This document shows, piece by piece, positions 23,360 through 27,658 of a DNA stretch of 27,658 nt. The first letter of the stretch is position 1; every line of letters starts with the position of its first letter. A model generated the notes under the pieces. It was not told where the DNA came from. It was given only the letters and a program-made list of their open reading frames with translations, and did no database searches. A program made the translations under genes and the position numbers. The stretch comes from JBIKWM01 sp044356305 (lineage in GTDB: Bacteria > Bacteroidota > Bacteroidia > UBA10329): NCBI GenBank assembly GCA_044356305.1, contig JBIKWM010000040.1, positions 1 to 27,658 on the forward strand. The letters run 5' to 3'.

Positions 23360-24259
23360 ATGGGTGCACGCGTGGCACTGGTGACCGAGCAGCGATATGT
23401 GCGGCCGGCTCAGCCCGATTGGTACGTGCAGCAGATCCTTACCGAGGACAGCCTGCTATCTGCGGCCCTCGCCACGCATGGCATTAATTCCTTCAGGGTC
23501 GATTGGGCCGATGATTCCGTGCGGTGGGAATCCTTTGATGCCGTCATCTTCCGCACCCCGTGGGACTATTTCAACCGGTTCGACCAGTTCAAACAGTGGC
23601 TTCACCGATGCGAGACGGGTGTACAGTTCATGAACCCCATCGGTACCGTACGCTGGAACATGGACAAGCACTACCTGAAGGATCTGGCCCAACGCGGTAT
23701 CGCCATCCCGTCCACGGTTTTCATTGACAGAGGAGACCCTCGGACATTGGCCGACCACATGCATGCCAACGTTTGGCCGCGCGCGGTGCTCAAGCCCACC
23801 GTGAGCGGTGCCGGCCGGCACACCTATCTGCTCGATGCCAATGTTGTGTCGGCTCACGAGCACGTGTTCCGGTCACTCATCGCCAACGAGGATATGATGA
23901 TGCAGGAGTTCCTGCCCAGCATCACCGATAGGGGAGAGGTGTCACTGATTGTCATCGGTGGCCGATTCACCCATGCGGTGATCAAGACCGCAAAGGCAGG
24001 CGACTTCCGCGTCCAGGACGATTTCGGGGGCACCACAGCACCCTATACGGCAACGGCCGACCTTATTGCATTCGCAGAGCGTGTAACGGCCGTGTGCCAT
24101 CCACTGCCCGCCTATGCCCGTGTGGATGTGATGTGGGACACCATGGGGCAGCCTGTGGTTTCCGAGCTCGAACTCATCGAACCTGAACTCTGGTTCAGGC
24201 ATTGCCCCGGGGCGGCCACTGCGCTCGGAAAGGTCATTGCAGCACAGGTCCGCACGTAA
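23360..24259 (+). CDS. ATP-grasp family ligase (glutathione-synthetase/RimK-like)
   Basis: A 299-residue cytoplasmic protein with the ATP-grasp fold, so it probably joins a carboxylate to an amine or other nucleophile through an acyl phosphate. Visible parts are an N-terminal Rossmann-like domain (about 1-100, with DAVIFRTPWDYF), WNMDKHYLKDLAQRGIAIPSTVFI, the ATP lysine region RAVLKPTVSGAGRHTYLL, MMMQEFLPSI, RGEVSLIVIGGRFTHAVIKTAK, Asp256 in RVDVMWD and the metal-binding ELELIEPELWF at 269-279. It resembles the uncharacterised ATP-grasp proteins related to prokaryotic glutathione synthetase and to the cycloserine ligase DcsG. The substrates cannot be told from the sequence. It lies three bases after the PaaG-like gene and converges with truB. 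Confidence 0.82.
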   Translation: MGARVALVTEQRYVRPAQPDWYVQQILTEDSLLSAALATHGINSFRVDWADDSVRWESFDAVIFRTPWDYFNRFDQFKQWLHRCETGVQFMNPIGTVRWNMDKHYLKDLAQRGIAIPSTVFIDRGDPRTLADHMHANVWPRAVLKPTVSGAGRHTYLLDANVVSAHEHVFRSLIANEDMMMQEFLPSITDRGEVSLIVIGGRFTHAVIKTAKAGDFRVQDDFGGTTAPYTATADLIAFAERVTAVCHPLPAYARVDVMWDTMGQPVVSELELIEPELWFRHCPGAATALGKVIAAQVRT

Positions 24260-24289
24260 TTATCTGTGGATGCAAAAGGTGTAGGTCAA

Positions 24290-25024
24290 TCAAAGGTCCG
24301 CACCCTTATCCGCGCCCCTCACCTTATCCCTGAAATCATCTACCTGCCAAGCATCGTCCACGCACAGCGTTCCTATGCGGGTGCGCCTCAGTGCGATAAG
24401 GTGCGCACCGTTGCTCAGGCGGTTGCCAAGGTCAAATGCCAAGGTGCGGATGTAGGTCCCTTTTGAGCAAACAATTCGGAAATGCGCATCAATTCCAACA
24501 TCATCGCGCTCAATGGCTGTTATCTCAAATGCAGAGACCGTTACGTTGTGGGGCCTCAGCGCCACCTCCTTGCCCTTGCGTGCCAGATCATACGCCCGGT
24601 TGCCGTCCACCTTTTTAGCTGAGTAGATCGGGGCCGTCTGCTCCATCTTACCGGTCAATGACAGGGCGGCCGCTCTGATCATCTCATCGGTCACTTCGGC
24701 CGTGGCGAAATGCGCATCTATCTCGGTCTCCAGGTCATACGATGGCCGGGTCGACCCGATCCTGATCACTCCGGTATATTCCTTCTCAGCATCCTGTATC
24801 TCGCTGATGCGCTTGGTGTGCCTGCCGGTGCACACCACCAGCAGGCCTGTGGCCTTCGGGTCCAAGGTTCCGGCATGGCCCACCTTCACCTTCGCTTTCA
24901 GGCTTCTGCGCAGGTTGTGCTTCACCATGCCCACCACCTGGAACGAGGTCCATTCCAGCGGTTTATCCAGCAGGAGCGTCACTCCAGCGGCCCACTCCTC
25001 GGCTGTGTTCGGTAGTTCGGTCAT
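24290..25024 (-). CDS. truB: tRNA pseudouridine(55) synthase
   Basis: Converts U55 in the T loop of tRNAs to pseudouridine. The 244 residues carry LLLDKPLEWTSF, VGHAGTLDPKATGLLVVCTGRHTKRI with the catalytic Asp55, AQ-type substrate region QTAPIYSAKKVDGNRAYDLARKG, and CSKGTYIRTLAFDLG. The C-terminal PUA-like domain is very short, as in other Bacteroidota TruB proteins. The frame is open upstream to 25063, but that part runs through a terminator hairpin, so the ATG at 25024 is preferred. It stands directly downstream of atpC but is separated by that terminator. Confidence 0.95.
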   Translation of the reverse strand: MTELPNTAEEWAAGVTLLLDKPLEWTSFQVVGMVKHNLRRSLKAKVKVGHAGTLDPKATGLLVVCTGRHTKRISEIQDAEKEYTGVIRIGSTRPSYDLETEIDAHFATAEVTDEMIRAAALSLTGKMEQTAPIYSAKKVDGNRAYDLARKGKEVALRPHNVTVSAFEITAIERDDVGIDAHFRIVCSKGTYIRTLAFDLGNRLSNGAHLIALRRTRIGTLCVDDAWQVDDFRDKVRGADKGADL

Positions 25025-25037
25025 GGTCAGAAACAAA

Positions 25038-25064
25038 GATGTCCGACCGTTGGGGTCAGACATC
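25038..25064 (-). terminator. Intrinsic terminator after atpC
   Basis: On the minus strand, GATGTC and GACC pair with GGTC and GACATC around a short loop, one mismatch interrupting the 10-bp stem, and the hairpin is followed by TTTGTTT. It ends the atpD-atpC mRNA 26 bases after the atpC stop. The overlapping CATCTTTG (25036-25029) is one base from the -7 consensus and may serve truB. Confidence 0.75.
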
Positions 25065-25089
25065 TCATGGTTTTATAGGTTTCAGCGGG

Positions 25090-25329
25090 CTATGCCTCGG
25101 CCAGTACGATCACCTTATTGCCTTTCACCTCTACCACTCCGCCATTGATTGCAAAGCTGTGGGTCTGGCCGTCTTTACCGTCCACCTTCACATTTCCCTT
25201 TGCAAGGCTCGAGATGATAGGGGCGTGGTTGTCCAATATCCCGAACAGCCCGTTCTTGCCGGGTAGCTGCACATGCTTGGCCTCGCCTTCAAACACCTTC
25301 TGGTCGGGGGTTACGATCTCTACGGTCAT
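25090..25329 (-). CDS. atpC: ATP synthase F1 epsilon subunit, short form
   Basis: Part of the rotor stalk of the F-type ATP synthase on the cytoplasmic face of the membrane. The 79 residues begin MTVEIVTPDQKVFEGEAKHVQLPG and include GLFGILDNHAPIISSL and FAINGGVVEVKGNKVIVLAEA, the complete N-terminal beta-sandwich of epsilon. The C-terminal helical hairpin, which inhibits ATP hydrolysis in E. coli and Bacillus, is absent; short epsilon is usual in Bacteroidota, so this is not a truncation. I chose ATG 25329; a TTG 12 bases earlier would add four residues. It follows atpD by 82 bases and is closed by a terminator. Confidence 0.94.
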   Translation of the reverse strand: MTVEIVTPDQKVFEGEAKHVQLPGKNGLFGILDNHAPIISSLAKGNVKVDGKDGQTHSFAINGGVVEVKGNKVIVLAEA

Positions 25330-25341
25330 CTCAGTCTGCAA

Positions 25342-25411
25342 TTGGCAATTGTGAAATGGGATAAGGGAAGTCCTGAATGGTTCTTTGTCAATTGCTCATT
25401 GAACAATCACC
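25342..25411. repeat. CAATTG-rich spacer between atpD and atpC
   Basis: The 70-base spacer carries CAATTG at 25339-25344 and again at 25347-25352, and a CAATTGCTCATTGAAC stretch near 25388-25404. Words such as CAATGAGCAATTGACAA on the minus strand resemble a low-complexity repeat found between genes of many Bacteroidota. The atp leader and stop codons are not in it. Confidence 0.4.
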
Positions 25412-26917
25412 TCAGGCGTTCGCCATCAGTTTCTTGCCCTTCTCAATGGCATCCTCAATGGTACCCACCAGGTTGAAGGCAGCTTCCGGATACTGGTCCA
25501 CCTCACCGTCCATGATCATGTTGAACCCTTTGATGGTGTCCTCAATGCTCACAAACACACCTTTCAGGCCGGTGAACTGCTCAGCCACGTGGAAGGGCTG
25601 CGACAGGAAGCGCTGAACCCTGCGTGCGCGGTGTACCACCAGCTTGTCCTCCTCGCTCAGTTCGTCCATACCCAGGATGGCGATGATGTCCTGCAGCTCC
25701 TTATAGCGCTGCAGTATCTCCTTCACACGCTGGGCGCAGCGGTAGTGTGCGCTGCCCACAATGGCCTCGGTCAAGATGCGCGAGGTAGAGTCGAGCGGGT
25801 CAACCGCAGGGTAGATACCCAGCTCAGCTATCTTACGGCTCAGTACCGTGGTGGCATCAAGGTGCGAGAAGGTGGTCGCAGGCGCAGGGTCGGTCAGGTC
25901 ATCGGCAGGCACATACACCGCCTGTACCGAAGTGATGGAACCGCGCTTCGTTGAGGTGATGCGCTCCTGCATCAGACCCATTTCACTGGCCAGTGTAGGC
26001 TGGTAACCCACGGCCGATGGCATACGGCCCAACAGTGCCGACACCTCCGAACCTGCCTGGGTGAAACGGAAGATGTTGTCGATGAAGAAAAGGATGTCCC
26101 TACCGCCCGACTTCTCATCGCCATCGCGGTAGTACTCGGCCATGGTCAGACCCGACAGGGCCACACGGGCGCGGGCACCCGGGGGCTCGTTCATCTGCCC
26201 GAACACGAAGGTGGCCTTGCTTTCCTTCAGCTTCTCTATGTCCACCTTGCTCAGGTCCCAGCCACCATGCTCCATGCTGTGCTTGAACTCCTCGCCATAG
26301 CTGATGATGCCGGCCTCGATCATCTCCCGCATCAGGTCATTCCCCTCGCGGGTACGCTCGCCCACACCGGCAAATACCGAAAGACCACCGTGGCCCTTCG
26401 CAATGTTGTTTATCAGCTCCTGGATCAGTACCGTCTTGCCCACACCGGCACCACCGAACAGACCGATCTTGCCCCCTTTGGCATATGGCTCAATCAGGTC
26501 GATAACCTTGATACCCGTCAGCAGCACCTCCGTGGCAGTGCTCAGGTCCTCAAACTTCGGTGGCTGGCGGTGAATGGCATATCCGCCCGTGCGTGGTATC
26601 TGCGGCAGGCCGTCAATGGCCTCACCTACCACATTGAACAGGCGGCCGTTGATGGCATCGCCTATCGGCATCGTGATGGGCGCACCCATGGCACGCACCT
26701 CTGTGCCACGGCTCACACCATCGGTGCTGTCCATCGCAATGGCGCGCACAGTGTCCTCACCTATGTGCTGCTGGCACTCGAGTGTAACAACCGCACCGTC
26801 AGGGCGCGTCAATTCAAGGGCATCAAGAATCTTCGGTAGTTCACCGTTCGTGGTGTCAAAAGAAACGTCAATCACCGGGCCGATGATCTGAGCCACTTTT
26901 CCTTTCATGGTCGCCAT
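25412..26917 (-). CDS. atpD: ATP synthase F1 beta subunit
   Basis: Catalytic subunit of the F-type ATP synthase. The 501 residues include the P-loop GLFGGAGVGKTVLI, GERTREGNDL, the Walker B region ILFFIDNIFRFTQAGSEVSALLGR, and the ending region PFHVAEQFTGLKG. An acidic insertion EEFKHSMEHGGWDLSKVDIEKLKESKA matches the longer beta subunit of Bacteroidota. The frame is open upstream to 26998, but the first part lies upstream of the promoter, so I start at ATG 26917 (MATMKGKV), with ATG 26908 as the alternative. Only atpD and atpC are here; the rest of the enzyme is encoded elsewhere, the normal split in this phylum. Confidence 0.98.
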   Translation of the reverse strand: MATMKGKVAQIIGPVIDVSFDTTNGELPKILDALELTRPDGAVVTLECQQHIGEDTVRAIAMDSTDGVSRGTEVRAMGAPITMPIGDAINGRLFNVVGEAIDGLPQIPRTGGYAIHRQPPKFEDLSTATEVLLTGIKVIDLIEPYAKGGKIGLFGGAGVGKTVLIQELINNIAKGHGGLSVFAGVGERTREGNDLMREMIEAGIISYGEEFKHSMEHGGWDLSKVDIEKLKESKATFVFGQMNEPPGARARVALSGLTMAEYYRDGDEKSGGRDILFFIDNIFRFTQAGSEVSALLGRMPSAVGYQPTLASEMGLMQERITSTKRGSITSVQAVYVPADDLTDPAPATTFSHLDATTVLSRKIAELGIYPAVDPLDSTSRILTEAIVGSAHYRCAQRVKEILQRYKELQDIIAILGMDELSEEDKLVVHRARRVQRFLSQPFHVAEQFTGLKGVFVSIEDTIKGFNMIMDGEVDQYPEAAFNLVGTIEDAIEKGKKLMANA

Positions 26918-26954
26918 GCTCTGAGTGCTTCTGGAGGGTTCGTTTTTCAGGCCG

Positions 26955-26962
26955 CGAATGTA
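26955..26962 (-). promoter_or_regulatory. -7 promoter element of atpD-atpC (TACATTCG)
   Basis: Minus-strand TACATTCG followed by CGGCC, identical in its eight bases to the pyc element. It lies 37 bases before the ATG at 26917 and supports that start over 26998. Confidence 0.5.
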
Positions 26963-27002
26963 GGATTTATACCAAAGGCTCCGACAGCCTTCCTTCAACT
27001 TT

Positions 27003-27134
27003 TCAACGCCTTGCCAACACTGCCGGACATTGGGGCCTCAACAGGGCGATGGGGCAGAGGCCGCGCAGGGTACCTACCACGCAGTCGCGCATCTCTGCGG
27101 CCGCCTTGTTTGTAAAGGTGATGGACAGTATGCC
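27003..27134 (-). pseudogene. Remnant of a UvrD/Rep-type (superfamily 1) helicase gene
   Basis: About 42 minus-strand codons read ILSITFTNKAAAEMRDCVVG, then TLRGLCPIALL, and stop at 27003. TFTNKAAAEM is helicase motif Ia of UvrD, PcrA and Rep, and VGTLRGLC looks like the motif Ib region (GTxHxxC in the family) with the usual linker lost. The Walker A motif that should lie upstream is missing: the frame enters the repeat element within about ten bases. The remaining 500 or more residues downstream are missing too. So this is a gene fragment, not a small gene. It was probably left by insertion, deletion or recombination at the repeat. Confidence 0.6.
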
Positions 27135-27144
27135 TCCGCCTTTT

Positions 27145-27240
27145 CGTCTCTCCCTCCGCGCCCTTTGCGGTAAACGAAATCCTCCTAAATCTGCGAATCT
27201 GCGGCAAAAACTCTCCTTCCAGTGCATTCAGTGTTTCTGT
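27145..27240. repeat. Intergenic repeat element, copy A (96 bp)
   Basis: Identical to copy B at 27554-27658 apart from a 9-bp duplication there. It is made of three word blocks: CTCCCTCCGCGCCCTTTGCGG with GTAAACG; AATCTGCGAATCTGCGGC; and TCCAGTGCATTCAGTGTTTCTGT. Read on the minus strand these are the ACCGCAAAGGGCGCGGAGGG, CCGCAGATTCGCAGATT and CACAGAAACACTGAATGCAC words found between genes in many environmental bacteria. It is not an insertion sequence: no terminal inverted repeats, target duplication or transposase is seen. Minus-strand frames across it are spurious. Confidence 0.88.
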
Positions 27241-27253
27241 GGCAAACACTCCT

Positions 27254-27267
27254 CAACCTTCAGGTTG
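27254..27267. other. Short palindrome next to copy A
   Basis: CAACCT at 27254-27259 and AGGTTG at 27262-27267 form a 6-bp inverted repeat with a two-base centre. The surrounding 27241-27330 shows no other feature that I can support. Confidence 0.3.
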
Positions 27268-27330
27268 CAAATCCTCCTCAATCCGCCAATCGCCCACCGC
27301 GACAATACATATTCTTCATCTCCCCGCCCA

Positions 27331-27362
27331 TTGCGTCTCTCCCTCCGCACCATTTGCGGTTA
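27331..27362. repeat. Partial copy C of the intergenic repeat
   Basis: TTGCGTCTCTCCCTCCGC (27331-27348) equals 27551-27568 exactly, followed by a diverged CATTTGCGGTTAA in place of CCTTTGCGGTAAA. Only the first block of the element is present, so the blocks can occur separately. Confidence 0.75.
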
Positions 27363-27540
27363 ATCTCGTGTCTCTTCGGCACATAACCCCCCATTTCCCA
27401 CCACCGCCTCCTCATTTTCAATTCCTAATTCCTCATTCGTAATTCTTCCCTCCCCCGCCTTCCCATATCACTTACCCTCATGTCCTATCTGTCCCACCTG
27501 CCCCCACCGTCTCTCATGTCCCACATTCCTTTCATCCCCG
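27361..27540. repeat. Pyrimidine-rich, G-poor low-complexity tract
   Basis: Of these 180 plus-strand bases, 42 are purines and about 13 are G. It contains at least two recognisable word types: CAATTCCTAATTCCTCATTC near 27419-27438 and repeated GTCC/GTCCCA words (GTCCTATCTGTCCCACC, CATGTCCCACATT) at 27482-27530. Neither codes for protein in a convincing way. Together with 26963-27330 and 27541-27658 this makes about 700 bases without an intact gene. Confidence 0.7.
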
Positions 27541-27553
27541 CTCCCACCCTTTG

Positions 27554-27658
27554 CGTCTCTCCCTCCGCGCCCTTTGCGGTAAACGAAATCCTCCTAAATC
27601 TGCGAATCTGCGGCAAAAACTCTCCTTCCAGTGCATTCAGTGCATTCAGTGTTTCTGT
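27554..27658. repeat. Intergenic repeat element, copy B (105 bp, at window end)
   Basis: Same sequence as copy A with GTGCATTCA written twice in tandem (27631-27648). The identity with copy A begins three bases earlier if one mismatch is allowed, and the match to the block in copy C starts at 27551. The window ends exactly where copy A has its final CTGT, so the true right end of this copy is not seen. Confidence 0.88.

Noticed and set aside
25025..25063. N-terminal extension of truB to 25063
   Set aside because: The added codons lie across the atpC terminator hairpin; other TruB proteins begin near the ATG at 25024.
26918..26998. 27-residue N-terminal extension of atpD
   Set aside because: It lies partly upstream of the promoter element at 26955-26962 and does not look like a beta-subunit N-terminus.
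26995..27249. 84-codon and 74-codon minus-strand frames across repeat copy A as small genes
   Set aside because: Half of each is translation of the repeat words, and the rest is the helicase scrap or its shifted frame; neither is a plausible complete protein.
27145..27658. CRISPR array or insertion sequence at the right end
   Set aside because: Only two full copies about 400 bases apart, no regular spacers, no cas gene, no transposase and no terminal inverted repeats.

Overview
This is chromosomal DNA of a member of the Bacteroidota with fairly high GC content. The evidence is: promoters with the Bacteroidota -7 element TAnnTTTG (and a TAnnTTCG variant); thioredoxin-fold proteins with a DUF4369-type N-terminus; a FadL/OmpP1-like porin next to a short, archaeal-type prolyl-tRNA synthetase; a very short ATP synthase epsilon subunit; and atpD-atpC separate from other ATP synthase genes. 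The window looks like an ordinary housekeeping region with one strange end.

Layout. 1-6955 reads rightward: the end of a sodium/solute symporter, a secreted thiol-disulfide protein translationally coupled to a large membrane protein of unknown function, a membrane-anchored TPR protein followed by ribH (lumazine synthase), and a secreted protein of unknown function closed by a strong terminator. 7041-8705 reads leftward: proS and a tRNA-Glu with its own promoter and terminator. 8818-12051 reads rightward: a secreted, extremely low-complexity protein (N/Y/G/W-rich, then P/Q/R-rich) and the FadL-like porin. 12056-15461 is a tight leftward operon: Nif3-like protein, coiled-coil C4 zinc-ribbon protein, TPR protein. 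15571-18867 reads rightward: NylA-like amidase, yggS, a small helical-repeat protein and a carboxypeptidase-regulatory-like protein. 18877-22320 is a single-chain pyruvate carboxylase on the minus strand. 22574-24259 holds a PaaG-like enoyl-CoA isomerase and an ATP-grasp ligase. 24290-26917 holds atpD, atpC, a terminator, and truB, all leftward.

The last 700 bases (26963-27658) hold no intact gene. They contain a short remnant of a UvrD/Rep-type helicase on the minus strand, abutting an approximately 96-bp element present twice (27145-27240 and 27554-27658, identical except for a 9-bp tandem duplication) and once as a fragment (27331-27362). Between the copies lies very pyrimidine-rich, G-poor DNA made of other low-complexity words. 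These words resemble enigmatic intergenic repeats seen in many environmental bacterial genomes. The window stops inside the second copy. This is the part most worth pursuing. Second is the promoter set: about ten sites share an extended TAnnT-T/C-G-type element, two of them (tRNA-Glu and proS) identical over 13 bases, and one placed so close to its start codon that the mRNA may be leaderless.
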